Shown here: positions 46,185-54,916 of the stretch, in pieces
Numbering within the stretch: position 1 is the stretch's first letter
How the letters are laid out: every line of letters begins with the position of its first letter
Origin: Cytophagaceae bacterium
GTDB lineage: Bacteria; Bacteroidota; Bacteroidia; Cytophagales; Cytophagaceae
Reading direction: 5' to 3'
Assembly: GCA_021151805.1 (NCBI GenBank)
Contig: JAGKWN010000011.1
Location: 1 to 61,645, forward strand
Length of the DNA: 61,645 bases
The notes under the pieces: model-generated
What the model saw: only the letters and a program-made list of their open reading frames with translations
Told to the model about the DNA's origin: nothing
Databases searched by the model: none
Made by a program: the position numbers and the translations under genes

Positions 46185-47015
46185 TTATTTTTTTAGTAGT
46201 TTCATTGATACCCAACGATCCTTTACCTTGAAACTTTCCTTTTTAAAACCAGCTCCTTCAGCACGCGTCAAAATATCGTTTATATCTTCTTCATAAAAGC
46301 CGCTTAAAAAAAGCAGACCGCCCGGAAGCAGACGTTTATTATATTCATCCATTTCAGCCAGCAATACATTTTTATTAATGTTTGCCAATAAAATATCCAC
46401 TTGTATATCGGCCGAAATAATTTCTGTGATCGTTCCCTGTCCTGTTTCTATCCTATCACATCCGTTCAAATTACAATTTTCAATCAAATTTTCAAAAGCC
46501 CAGTCTTCAATATCGAAGGCATAAATTTTCTTTGCACCTTTTTTCTGAGCTAAAATACTAAGAATACCTGTTCCGCATCCGGCATCGATCATTGTTTTAT
46601 TGGCAAGGTCTGTTTCCAGTTCATACTCCAGCATTAAAGATGTTGTTGCATGGTGGCCAGTACCAAAAGACATTTTGGGGTTGATCACAATTTCGTACTT
46701 AAACTCAGGTCTTTCCGGATGAAAGGATGCTCGTACATAACACTGATTGGCAATCACCAACGGATCAAAATTCTTCTCCCACTCTTCGTTCCAGTTGATG
46801 TTCGGCATTTCTGCAAACGAGTAAGTATAGCCAGGGTTTATGTTTTGCAATGCTTCTTTAAGTTCGTTTTCAGAAAACAAACTTTGCTCAACGTATGCTT
46901 CCAGCATATGGACATGTTCGGCAAAAGAATCATAACCAATGGCCAGTAACTCTGCCATTACAAGTTCCTGCTCGTTTTCATTAACGGCGATATCAACTTT
47001 TATGTATTGCTCCAT
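46185..47015 (-). CDS. prmA: Ribosomal protein L11 methyltransferase
   Basis: A 276-residue enzyme from the ATG at 47015 (the frame runs to TTG at 47024). It trimethylates ribosomal protein L11. The N-terminal alpha/beta substrate domain (~1-115) and the SAM domain are visible, with motif I 'MIDAGCGTGILSILAQKKG', 'FDIEDWAFENLIENC' and the catalytic 'DILLANINKNVLL' (NxN region). 'KMSFGTGHHATT', typical of PrmA, precedes the SAM motif. The downstream neighbour is the 1666-residue exported protein; a terminator-like hairpin separates prmA from tpiA upstream. Confidence 0.93.
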   Translation of the reverse strand: MEQYIKVDIAVNENEQELVMAELLAIGYDSFAEHVHMLEAYVEQSLFSENELKEALQNINPGYTYSFAEMPNINWNEEWEKNFDPLVIANQCYVRASFHPERPEFKYEIVINPKMSFGTGHHATTSLMLEYELETDLANKTMIDAGCGTGILSILAQKKGAKKIYAFDIEDWAFENLIENCNLNGCDRIETGQGTITEIISADIQVDILLANINKNVLLAEMDEYNKRLLPGGLLFLSGFYEEDINDILTRAEGAGFKKESFKVKDRWVSMKLLKK

Positions 47016-47024
47016 AAGAAACAA

Positions 47025-47044
47025 AACCCCGACGAATCGGGGTT
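47025..47044. terminator. Hairpin between tpiA and prmA
   Basis: AACCCCGA-cgaa-TCGGGGTT, a perfect 8-bp GC-rich stem with a four-base loop, followed by A/T-rich sequence on both strands. It overlaps the leader of prmA, so it may also act as an attenuator. Confidence 0.6.
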
Positions 47045-47115
47045 ATATTTTTTTATTTAAATTCAATTAAACGAATTTCTATAATCAGATCTCCATTACC
47101 GGGCAAAGCCCCTCA

Positions 47116-47178
47116 ATACCACAGCCTGTGACAACAGACCAGAATATCTGATGGTCTGTGTGTCACAGACCATGGTAT
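47116..47178. repeat. Long imperfect hairpin downstream of tpiA
   Basis: Outer arms ATACCA...CTGTGACA (47116-47133) and TGTCACAG...TGGTAT (47161-47178) pair except for four central bases. An inner perfect stem ACAGACC / GGTCTGT (47134-47140 with 47152-47158) sits inside. It lies in the 188-base gap between prmA and tpiA; on the tpiA transcript it would form right after the stop codon. It may be a structured RNA or palindromic repeat element. Confidence 0.65.
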
Positions 47179-47203
47179 CAGTCTTTAATATACAGATTTA
47201 TGA

Positions 47204-47959
47204 TTAGTAAGACTTAGCGATATCAATAAAATCACGGGATTTTAAAGAAGCACCACCAATCAAACCACCATCAATATCTTTGCAAGCCAACAAACCTTTT
47301 GCGTTATCAGGCTTCATGCTACCACCATAAAGGATGCTGATTTCATCTGCTACAGCCGCACCATATTTAGAAGCTAAATGCTCACGGATTTTTGCATGCA
47401 TTTCCTGTGCCTGCTCGTCAGATGCTGTAACACCTGTACCGATTGCCCAGATTGGTTCGTATGCAATAACTACTTTTTTGAAATCTTCCGGGGATAAATG
47501 GAATAAACTTTCTGTTAACTGTGAGTTAACGAAATCGATATGAATGCCTTTTTCTCTCTGTGCAAGTGTTTCACCACAGCAGAACAATGGCGTTAAACCA
47601 TGTGCCAATGCAATATTTACTTTATCGGCTAATTGCTGATTTGTTTCACCAAAATATTCTCTTCTTTCGCTGTGGCCGATGATTACATATTTTACGCCAA
47701 CAGACTTCAACATAGAAGCAGAGATCTCACCGGTAAATGCACCTGATTCTTTCTGATATACATTTTGTGCACCGATTGCTACTTTATCGCCGCTGATCTT
47801 AGAAATTGATGCTAATGAAATGTATGGAATGCACATTACAAGATTAACATCTGCAGGAACCTCATCCTTAGCCATATTCACCACTTCAGATGCCAATGCC
47901 AGACCTTCTTCAAGTGTTTTATTCATTTTCCAGTTTCCTGCAATTACTTTCTTTCTCAT
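47204..47959 (-). CDS. tpiA: Triosephosphate isomerase
   Basis: A 251-residue glycolytic enzyme interconverting dihydroxyacetone phosphate and glyceraldehyde-3-phosphate. Catalytic residues are in place: Asn9 and Lys11 (GNWKMN), His96 (IIGHSERR) and Glu168 (AYEPIWAIGTG). The C-terminal phosphate-binding 'ILYGGSMKPDNAKGLL' and 'GLIGGASL' loops are present. The length is standard. A TATATTTG box on the minus strand (48026-48033) ~67 bases upstream is a candidate -7 element. The transcript probably ends in the hairpins at 47025-47178. Confidence 0.96.
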   Translation of the reverse strand: MRKKVIAGNWKMNKTLEEGLALASEVVNMAKDEVPADVNLVMCIPYISLASISKISGDKVAIGAQNVYQKESGAFTGEISASMLKSVGVKYVIIGHSERREYFGETNQQLADKVNIALAHGLTPLFCCGETLAQREKGIHIDFVNSQLTESLFHLSPEDFKKVVIAYEPIWAIGTGVTASDEQAQEMHAKIREHLASKYGAAVADEISILYGGSMKPDNAKGLLACKDIDGGLIGGASLKSRDFIDIAKSY

Positions 47960-48395
47960 AAACGATGTTCTTTTACTTTATTAATCTATTTTTTGAATCG
48001 GGGGTTTCTTTTCCAAAATACCGGTCAAATATAATAAGAATTGACGAAAGGGGAAAGCTTAAGGCAGAAGGCTAAAAGCCTAAAGCTTGAACTTAATAAT
48101 CAGCATTTTGTATTTTTTATTGTCTTGCCCAACTCAATTCTCCGTTCCTGGCACTTTCCTGTGTCTAATATAACCGGCAACTGATTTCTAGTAACTACTT
48201 TCCCATTTTTTCTTGAAATCGTTCAATAATGACCTAGTAATCAAACTTATTAATTAACAACACTAATTTAATCTTTCATATACCATCTTTTTCCTTTAAA
48301 TTTGCTCAATTTGACTGTGTAAAAGGAGGGCGAAAATCTTCTTTTGGCTTCAAATATCTGATTCATCGAACCATTGAAAAACAATAAATAATCCC
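47960..48395. other. 436-base divergent intergenic region between tpiA and carB
   Basis: No ORF was seen. It contains -7-like boxes facing both ways: TATATTTG on the minus strand (48026-48033) for tpiA, and TAAATTTG on the plus strand (48297-48304), 92 bases before the carB ATG. An inverted repeat lies at ~48055-48087 (AAGCTT...AGGCTAAAAGCCT...AAGCTT). No TTG with proper spacing accompanies either box. Confidence 0.5.
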
Positions 48396-51209
48396 ATGCC
48401 TAAGGATACAAGTATCAAACACATTTTGATTATCGGTAGCGGTCCAATTGTAATCGGACAAGCTTGTGAATTTGATTATGCTGGCTCACAAGCAGCACGC
48501 TCTCTTCGCGAAGAGGGAATTGAAGTTACCCTGATCAACTCAAATCCGGCTACAATTATGACTGATAAGGTTGTAGCGGACAATGTGTATCTATTACCAT
48601 TAGAGAAAAAATCCATCATTAAAATCCTTGAAACTCACAAGATCGATGCGGTGTTGCCTACCATGGGCGGACAAACTGCCTTGAACCTTGCGATGGAATG
48701 TGATAAAGCAGGTGTCTGGAAAAAATTCGGTGTTCGGATGATCGGTGTTGATATCAACGCGATTGAGACTACTGAAGACCGTGAGAAATTCCGTTTGAAA
48801 ATGCTTGAAATTGGTGTTGGTGTGTGTAAAGGCGCAACAGCAACATCTTTCTTACAAGGAAAAGAAATTGCACAGGAAATCGGTTTCCCGCTGGTAATCC
48901 GCCCTTCGTTCACACTTGGCGGTACTGGTGGCGGTTTCGTTCATACAGCAGATAAATTTGATGAGGCCTTAACAAAAGGTTTACACGCTTCTCCAACACA
49001 CGAAGTATTGGTTGAACAAAGTATCCTTGGCTGGAAAGAATATGAGTTGGAGATCCTGCGTGACAGCATCGGTAACATGATCATCATCTGTTCGATCGAA
49101 AACTTTGACCCGATGGGTATCCATACAGGTGACTCTATTACAGTAGCTCCTGCAATGACTTTACCTGATACGATCTATCAGGAAATGCGCGACCAGTCTA
49201 TTAAGATGATGAAAGCGATCGGTAATTTTGCCGGTGGTTGCAACGTTCAGTTTTCTGTTTGTCCGGATACAGACCATATCATTGGTATTGAGATCAACCC
49301 TCGTGTATCGCGTTCTTCAGCTTTGGCTTCAAAAGCTACAGGTTATCCGATCGCTAAAATTTCTGCGAAACTTGCAATCGGTTACAACTTAGATGAATTA
49401 AAAAACCAGATCACAAAAACAACCAGCGCCTTCTTCGAGCCGGCATTGGATTATGTGATCGTAAAAGTTCCACGCTGGAACTTCGATAAATTCAAGGGTG
49501 CAGACCGCAGCCTTGGTTTACAGATGAAATCTGTTGGTGAAACAATGGGTATCGGCCGTAACTTCCAGGAAGCATTGCAGAAAGCATGTCAGTCATTGGA
49601 GATCAAACGTAATGGTTTAGGTGCCGATGGTAAAGAATTAACCAACCAGGACCAAATTCTTGACAGCCTTGCAAACCCAAGCTGGAACCGTTTGTTCCAC
49701 GTTTATGATGCATTCAAACTTGGTGTTCAGTTCAAGACCATCCAGAAATTAACCAAGATCGATCCATGGTTCTTAACACAGATTGAAGAACTGGTTCTTC
49801 TTGAAAAAGAAATTCAAAAACAAACCATACAGAACATCAGCAAGGAAATGCTGAAAACTGCGAAGCAAAAAGGATATGCCGATCGCCAGATCGCCCATTT
49901 GCTGAGATGTATGGAAAGCGAAGTATTTGCGAAACGTCAGGAGTTTGATATCAAACGTGTTTACAAAATCGTTGATACCTGCTCTGCAGAATTTGAAGCA
50001 AAAACGCCTTACTACTACTCTACTTTCGAAGGCGAGAACGAATCGATCTCTTCTGACAAAAAGAAAATCATTGTATTGGGTTCAGGCCCGAACCGTATCG
50101 GACAAGGGATTGAGTTTGACTACTCATGTGTACACGGCGTGTTAGCAGCTAAAGAATGTGGTTACGAAACCATCATGATCAACTGCAACCCTGAAACCGT
50201 TTCTACGGATTTTGACATCGCAGATAAATTATACTTCGAACCGGTATTCTGGGAGCATATTTACGAGATCATTCTTCTTGAAAAACCAGTTGGCGTAATC
50301 GTTCAGCTTGGTGGACAAACAGCCTTGAAGCTTGCTGAAAAACTTGAAAGATATGGCATCAAAATTATCGGTACAGATTTCCAATCACTGGATCTTGCTG
50401 AAGATCGCGGCCGCTTCTCTTCATTGTTGAAAGACATCAACATTCCTTACCCTGAATTCGGTGTAATCGAAAATGCAGATGAAGCTGTTGAGATCAGTAA
50501 AAAATTAAACTTCCCGCTATTGGTTCGTCCTTCTTACGTATTGGGCGGTCAAAGCATGAAGATCGTGATCAACGAACAGGAACTGGAACAACATGTGGTG
50601 AACTTATTGAAAGACCATCCGGGCAATCAGGTACTTGTCGATCACTTCCTTGAAAATGCCATCGAAGCGGAAGCCGATGCAATCTGCGACGGTGAGAACG
50701 TTCACATCATTGGTATCATGGAACACATTGAGCCTGCAGGTATCCACTCCGGCGACTCACACTCTGTATTACCTCCGTTCGACTTAAGCGACAACGTGAT
50801 CAAACAGATTGAAGACCACACCAAGAAAATTGCTGTAGCTCTTAAAACGGTTGGTCTGATCAATATTCAGTTTGCTATTAAAGATGAAAAAGTATACATC
50901 ATTGAAGCTAACCCAAGAGCATCCCGTACGGTACCATTCATCTGCAAAGCGTATGATGAACCGTATGTAAACTATGCTACGAAAGTGATGCTGGGTGAAA
51001 ATAAAGTAACAGACTTTACATTCAATCCGAAGAAAAACGGTTACGCAATCAAGATTCCGGTATTCTCTTTCAATAAATTCCCGAATGTAAATAAAGAACT
51101 TGGACCGGAAATGAAATCTACCGGTGAAGCGATTCTTTTCATTGACGATCTGCAGGATGATGCGTTCGTGAAATTGTATAGCGAAAGAAATCTTTACTTG
51201 AGTCGATAA
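48396..51209 (+). CDS. carB: Carbamoyl-phosphate synthase large subunit, lacking the C-terminal allosteric domain
   Basis: A 937-residue enzyme that makes carbamoyl phosphate for pyrimidine and arginine synthesis. Two homologous ATP-grasp halves are present: the first begins IIGSGPIVIGQACEFDYAG, the second VLGSGPNRIGQGIEFDYSCV (~residue 557). ATP-grasp signatures such as 'VIRPSFTLGGTGGGF' and 'LVRPSYVLGGQSM' are intact. The family norm with the MGS-like allosteric domain is about 1070 residues (E. coli CarB 1073); this copy ends at the second half (~residue 935), so the UMP/ornithine-responsive domain is absent. No carA is adjacent in the window. Upstream -7-like box TAAATTTG. Confidence 0.94.
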   Translation: MPKDTSIKHILIIGSGPIVIGQACEFDYAGSQAARSLREEGIEVTLINSNPATIMTDKVVADNVYLLPLEKKSIIKILETHKIDAVLPTMGGQTALNLAMECDKAGVWKKFGVRMIGVDINAIETTEDREKFRLKMLEIGVGVCKGATATSFLQGKEIAQEIGFPLVIRPSFTLGGTGGGFVHTADKFDEALTKGLHASPTHEVLVEQSILGWKEYELEILRDSIGNMIIICSIENFDPMGIHTGDSITVAPAMTLPDTIYQEMRDQSIKMMKAIGNFAGGCNVQFSVCPDTDHIIGIEINPRVSRSSALASKATGYPIAKISAKLAIGYNLDELKNQITKTTSAFFEPALDYVIVKVPRWNFDKFKGADRSLGLQMKSVGETMGIGRNFQEALQKACQSLEIKRNGLGADGKELTNQDQILDSLANPSWNRLFHVYDAFKLGVQFKTIQKLTKIDPWFLTQIEELVLLEKEIQKQTIQNISKEMLKTAKQKGYADRQIAHLLRCMESEVFAKRQEFDIKRVYKIVDTCSAEFEAKTPYYYSTFEGENESISSDKKKIIVLGSGPNRIGQGIEFDYSCVHGVLAAKECGYETIMINCNPETVSTDFDIADKLYFEPVFWEHIYEIILLEKPVGVIVQLGGQTALKLAEKLERYGIKIIGTDFQSLDLAEDRGRFSSLLKDINIPYPEFGVIENADEAVEISKKLNFPLLVRPSYVLGGQSMKIVINEQELEQHVVNLLKDHPGNQVLVDHFLENAIEAEADAICDGENVHIIGIMEHIEPAGIHSGDSHSVLPPFDLSDNVIKQIEDHTKKIAVALKTVGLINIQFAIKDEKVYIIEANPRASRTVPFICKAYDEPYVNYATKVMLGENKVTDFTFNPKKNGYAIKIPVFSFNKFPNVNKELGPEMKSTGEAILFIDDLQDDAFVKLYSERNLYLSR

Positions 51210-51213
51210 TATA

Positions 51214-51331
51214 AGTGTAAAGTAAAAAAGTGTAAAGTGTAAGACGCATTAGTACCGAATATTTTGAATATTTGTTTAAAATAAAACCGGAGTCTTAATC
51301 GTCATACTCTTTACACTCTACACTTTAAACT
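51214..51331. repeat. Long inverted repeat between carB and the DUF4834 gene
   Basis: Arms 51214-51246 (AGTGTAAAGT...GTAAGACG) and 51300-51331 (CGTCATACTC...TTTAAACT) are inverted copies of ~32 bases with about seven mismatches, enclosing ~53 AT-rich bases. Simple GTGTAAAG iterations make up the arms. It could act as a terminator-like structure or a MITE-like remnant. Confidence 0.5.
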
Positions 51332-51345
51332 GATTACTTTATATC

Positions 51346-51600
51346 ATGGTTAAATTCTTATTCTGGACCCTCATTATATTTTTGATTTTAAGATGGCTCT
51401 TAAAACCATTCCTGAAGGTTATGGTTATAAGAAGCGCTCAAAAAATGGCTGAAAACATGCAGCAGCAGTATAATCAGCAGCAGCGTCCGAAATATCCCGA
51501 AGGGTCTATCCATGTGGATCATATCCCCGGCCCGAAAACCTCAAAAAAAGGGAATAATGGCCCTTCCGATGAGTACATTGATTTTGAGGAAGTTAAATAG
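51346..51600 (+). CDS. DUF4834 family membrane protein
   Basis: This 84-residue protein starts with one hydrophobic helix (residues ~3-22, KFLFWTLIIFLILRWLLKPF), followed by a charged, Gln-rich linker (ENMQQQYNQQQRP) and the C-terminal signature 'KGNNGPSDEYIDFEEVK'. This combination is the DUF4834 family of Bacteroidota, function unknown. The YIDFEEVK end is the most conserved part of the family. It lies between carB and accD on the same strand. Confidence 0.85.
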   Translation: MVKFLFWTLIIFLILRWLLKPFLKVMVIRSAQKMAENMQQQYNQQQRPKYPEGSIHVDHIPGPKTSKKGNNGPSDEYIDFEEVK

Positions 51601-51697
51601 TAAAATAAATTTTATTTTTACCTGATTTACAGGTGATTACAATTGACTGAATCCACAAAAAACTTACATCTTTCGCATCCGGGTTTTAATTTTTTGT

Positions 51698-51705
51698 TAT
51701 CTTTG
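51698..51705 (+). promoter_or_regulatory. -7-like box (TATCTTTG) upstream of accD
   Basis: A perfect TAnnTTTG match 71 bases before the accD ATG. No TTG was found 17-23 bases upstream, so support is the -7 element only. Confidence 0.4.
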
Positions 51706-51776
51706 TCATCCTTTTACGTCTGAGCAAGGGCGAAAGGAAAAAAGGTTTAATTGAACATTATAGAAGGAATATTAGG

Positions 51777-52625
51777 ATGTCTTGGTTTAAGAGAACAGAA
51801 AAAGGTATTACCACGCCTACCGAAGAGAAAAGAGAAGTACCTGATGGTTTGTGGTATCAATGTCCTGAATGCAAAAAAGTTGTACATACTAGAGAACACG
51901 AAGAACATGCCTGGACATGTGTTGAGTGTAATTACCACGCCCGGGTAGGTTCGAAAGAGTATTTCGAGCTGTTTTTCGATAACAATGAATTTACCGAAAT
52001 CGATGCGGGTCTTAGTTCTTCCGATCCGTTAAAATTCAACGATAGCCAGCCTTATCCAAAACGTATTAAAGCTGCACAAGCCAAAACAGGTTTAACAGAT
52101 GCGGTACGTACTGCTTATGGTAAGGTGAATGAAAAAGAAGTTGTGATCAGCTGTATGGATTTCACATTCATCGGTGGTTCCATGGGTTCTGTCGTAGGTG
52201 AAAAAATTGCGCGCGGAATTGATATGGCGCGTGCTAAAAAAGTACCATTCATCATGATCTGTAAATCCGGTGGTGCCCGTATGATGGAAGCAGGATTTTC
52301 TTTGATGCAGATGGCAAAAACTTCTGCTAAACTTGCGCTTCTTTCTGAAGAAGGCCTTCCTTATATTTCTATTTTAACAGATCCGACTACAGGTGGTGTT
52401 ACTGCATCATATGCGATGTTGGGTGATATCAATATCGCTGAACCCGGCGCATTGATTGGTTTTGCCGGTCCACGCGTTGTTAGAGAAACAATCGGTAAAG
52501 ACTTACCTGCCGGTTTCCAGACATCGGAGTTCTTATTAGAACATGGCTTCCTTGATTTTATCGTAGATAGAAAAAACATGAAGAAGCAGGTTTCTGATTT
52601 CCTTCGCATGGTTGAGAAAAAATAA
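51777..52625 (+). CDS. accD: Acetyl-CoA carboxylase carboxyltransferase subunit beta
   Basis: A 282-residue cytosolic subunit that transfers carboxyl from biotin to acetyl-CoA together with AccA. The N-terminal zinc ribbon is intact (CPEC ~residues 28-31 and CVEC ~47-50). The crotonase-fold carboxyltransferase domain shows 'FTFIGGSMGSVVGEKI', 'ICKSGGARMMEAGFSLMQM', 'PTTGGVTASYAMLGDI' and 'GFAGPRVVRETIGK', which form the acyl-CoA site. The length is typical. It is followed by a strong terminator, so the downstream lipoprotein genes are separate. Confidence 0.95.
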   Translation: MSWFKRTEKGITTPTEEKREVPDGLWYQCPECKKVVHTREHEEHAWTCVECNYHARVGSKEYFELFFDNNEFTEIDAGLSSSDPLKFNDSQPYPKRIKAAQAKTGLTDAVRTAYGKVNEKEVVISCMDFTFIGGSMGSVVGEKIARGIDMARAKKVPFIMICKSGGARMMEAGFSLMQMAKTSAKLALLSEEGLPYISILTDPTTGGVTASYAMLGDINIAEPGALIGFAGPRVVRETIGKDLPAGFQTSEFLLEHGFLDFIVDRKNMKKQVSDFLRMVEKK

Positions 52626-52650
52626 CTGAATACATTTATTTTATAAAACG

Positions 52651-52685
52651 AAAGTTCCGCTGATTAACCGGCGGAACTTTTTTGT
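52651..52685 (+). terminator. Terminator after accD
   Basis: A 10-bp stem AAAGTTCCGC / GCGGAACTTT (52651-52660 with 52671-52680) is followed by a T run at 52681-52683, then G and more T's. Confidence 0.9.
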
Positions 52686-52719
52686 TTTATATGTATCTTT
52701 CATCTTAAACTTTTACTAC

Positions 52720-53499
52720 ATGAAATTCTTAACCTTCTTAACATTGATCACGTGTATCTCATGTGCATCTGCAAATAAACCTGCCACATGCCTGCCCGTG
52801 CCTGAGACAGATAACTTAACGGAAGGCTTAGTTGCTTACTACCCATTTAATGGAAACGCCAATGATGTATCCGGCAACAATAATCATGGTGTGGTTCATG
52901 GAGCTGTTCTATCAAAAGACCGGAACAACGTTGAAAATAATGCCTATTATTTTGACGGCAACTTATCATACATTGACATTGGGAATTCACCTAAAATAAA
53001 ACGCTATCAAAATGATTTTACTATATCCGGCTGGATACGGCTTGTCAGTTTTTGCCCAACCTATAATACCATCATTCTATCAAACAGAAATCCGATAACG
53101 AACGCACCTTCGGGAACTATGATTGGAGTTGGAGGCTTACAATCATCGTTAACAGAACAAATAGAATTTATAAAAAATGCTACTCCTACGAATGATAATT
53201 ATACCTATGATTATTTAGGTTCCGGAAAAACCATCCTGCTTAACACATGGACGCACTTTGCCATCACATATAAGTATAATAATGAAATAGCAAATACTGT
53301 GGCTATTTATATCGATGGACAACTCCAGACTTCTAAAACAATAGGGGCAACGCTCGACCCTCTGTTATGTAATACTTTTATTGGCTGTGAACCCTCTTTA
53401 TCTCCCGTTGAATATAGTTTGAACGGATATTTAGATGAAATCAGATTCTACGACCGGGTATTAAGCGCTTTTGAAATAACAAAATTGTCTAAGCTATAA
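52720..53499 (+). CDS. LamG-like jellyroll lipoprotein (paralogue A)
   Basis: This 259-residue protein has a lipobox ending at Cys15 (TCISC), indicating lipoprotein export. The rest is a concanavalin A-like/LamG domain with diagnostic strands 'GLVAYYPFNGNANDVSGNNNHG', 'AYYFDGNLSYIDIGNS', 'FTISGWIRL', 'TWTHFAITY', 'VAIYIDGQL' and 'YLDEIRFYDRVLS'. Such domains bind carbohydrates or act as surface modules. No catalytic motif was seen. It is a paralogue of the protein at 56381-57133. It is followed by another lipoprotein after 32 bases, probably in one transcript. Confidence 0.88.
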   Translation: MKFLTFLTLITCISCASANKPATCLPVPETDNLTEGLVAYYPFNGNANDVSGNNNHGVVHGAVLSKDRNNVENNAYYFDGNLSYIDIGNSPKIKRYQNDFTISGWIRLVSFCPTYNTIILSNRNPITNAPSGTMIGVGGLQSSLTEQIEFIKNATPTNDNYTYDYLGSGKTILLNTWTHFAITYKYNNEIANTVAIYIDGQLQTSKTIGATLDPLLCNTFIGCEPSLSPVEYSLNGYLDEIRFYDRVLSAFEITKLSKL

Positions 53500-53531
53500 A
53501 AAAAATCATTGTTTTATCCATCACATGCTTT

Positions 53532-54296
53532 ATGAAAAAACTATTTTTCCTTTTAACCATTATTTGCATTGGCTGTACCTCTGAACAATCTCTGTCGCCC
53601 CAGCAAACAAAGACATTTGAACAGGCAATTAAGCATATGCATAATGAAAACGCCCTTAAGGTACGCTGGATCGAGCATAGCAACCGAGACAACGGATACA
53701 ATAAAGACACCATTGTATTCATGAAGGCTGCTGCACTTACAACTAAAGGCTATGACGCCTTGAATAAAAAATCCATGCCGGATGATTATTATAATGTACT
53801 TGTGGAACATTATAATACCATCGATTACAAAGACACCGCATCGCTGAACAGAGCAAAAGTTTCCCTTGAAAATTTCAATCAGACAAAAGACTCCATCAGC
53901 TATTATATCTGCATGCTGAATTTAATGAAATTGGAATATGACATACTGGAATTCTACTGTGCGCAGGTAGGCGCAAACCGTACAGGTTTTTTCACCGCCC
54001 TTTATAAAGACAAAGATACCATCCGCGTATCTGAACCATATATATTTGTTGTTACACCTGCAGGTTATAAATATAGGTATTCAGAAATTATTGTTGATTC
54101 AACACCAGAGGTAACGCTTGATAATAAAAAAATAACCGTTCCTGTTCAGACCAAAAAAATTGGCGGTACACTTACTTTTACCTTGACACCTACGCAAAAA
54201 GGAAGATACTTTATTAAAGGAAAAGTGTTCGTTAAACAGAAACAATCAGGATATTCGGCTGAGCAGAGTTATTTCGATTCGTTTGTGGTTAAATAG
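53532..54296 (+). CDS. Lipoprotein with C-terminal beta-sandwich, unknown function
   Basis: A 254-residue protein with a lipobox at Cys15 (LLTIICIGC). The N-terminal half is helical and Lys/Asp-rich (residues ~20-160). The C-terminal ~90 residues form alternating strands ('TIRVSEPYIFVVTPAGYKYR', 'EVTLDNKKITVPVQTKKIGG', 'GRYFIKGKVFVKQ') resembling an Ig-type sandwich. No family was recognised with confidence. It follows the LamG lipoprotein by 32 bases. Its stop codon is directly adjacent to the left arm of the GxxExxY inverted repeat (54297). Confidence 0.75.
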   Translation: MKKLFFLLTIICIGCTSEQSLSPQQTKTFEQAIKHMHNENALKVRWIEHSNRDNGYNKDTIVFMKAAALTTKGYDALNKKSMPDDYYNVLVEHYNTIDYKDTASLNRAKVSLENFNQTKDSISYYICMLNLMKLEYDILEFYCAQVGANRTGFFTALYKDKDTIRVSEPYIFVVTPAGYKYRYSEIIVDSTPEVTLDNKKITVPVQTKKIGGTLTFTLTPTQKGRYFIKGKVFVKQKQSGYSAEQSYFDSFVVK

Positions 54297-54912
54297 TTTA
54301 ACCGCAGGGATCGCAAAGTATTTACGCAAAGGACGCAAGAAAACTTTAAGTTTATTTGTTGCGTCCTTTGCGGTTAAATTAAAGTCCATTGACAACCCGC
54401 TTTACACCATTTCTAAATAAAACAGTATTGAAATTTATCAGAAGACCTAATCTGCAATTACTCAATTTTAAATAAGTAAGTATTTGAGCAAGATGTAAAT
54501 CATGTAATGCTTCAACAGCTTTTATTTCAACAATTAATTTCTTTTCAACAAGCAAATCAATTCTATAGCCAGCATCCAATTTAATTTCCTTATAAATTAG
54601 AGGTAATGCTTTTTGTTTTTCAACCCAGATGTTTTGTTTCGTCAGTTCGTAAAATAAACATTCTTCGTATGCACTTTCCAGAAGCCCTGCACCCAATGCA
54701 CGATGCACTTTTAAGCCAGATTCAAAAACAATCTTAGCTAATTCATTTTCATTCATAATTAGTAATAGAAAAATATGTAGAAAGTAAATAAATTATATAT
54801 AGTTCACTTACTGAAAACATATGTTAAAAAATAACACTTAACTACAAAATAACGTAAGAATAATTTCCATTGCGTTCTTTGCGTAAATACTTTGCGATCC
54901 TTGCGGTTTAAA
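54297..54912. mobile_element. GxxExxY gene cassette bounded by ~42-bp inverted repeats
   Basis: Left arm 54297-54338 and right arm 54870-54912 are inverted copies of about 42 bases: TTTAACCGCA-GGATCGCAAAG... against its complement, differing at about three positions. They enclose the GxxExxY gene. A third, shorter inverted copy (54359-54378) pairs with the left arm as a 14-bp hairpin. The right arm ends 4 bases before xseB. A related solo copy lies at 57563-57588. Mobility is inferred from the arrangement; no transposase is present, and no target duplication was identified. Confidence 0.6.
54379..54756 (-). CDS. GxxExxY family protein
   Basis: This 125-residue protein carries the diagnostic 'GAGLLESAYEECLFYEL' (G-x-x-E-x-x-Y) near residue 22 and the nuclease-like core 'YRIDLLVEKKLIVEIKAVEAL' (residues ~68-88), a PD-(D/E)xK-like D...ExK arrangement, followed by 'QILTYLKLSNCRLGLLINF'. 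The family is widespread and scattered in Bacteroidota, and its function is not established; a nuclease fold is predicted. The gene is bracketed by inverted repeats and interrupts the span between a lipoprotein gene and xseB, consistent with mobility. Confidence 0.88.
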   Translation of the reverse strand: MNENELAKIVFESGLKVHRALGAGLLESAYEECLFYELTKQNIWVEKQKALPLIYKEIKLDAGYRIDLLVEKKLIVEIKAVEALHDLHLAQILTYLKLSNCRLGLLINFNTVLFRNGVKRVVNGL

Positions 54913-54916
54913 AAAC

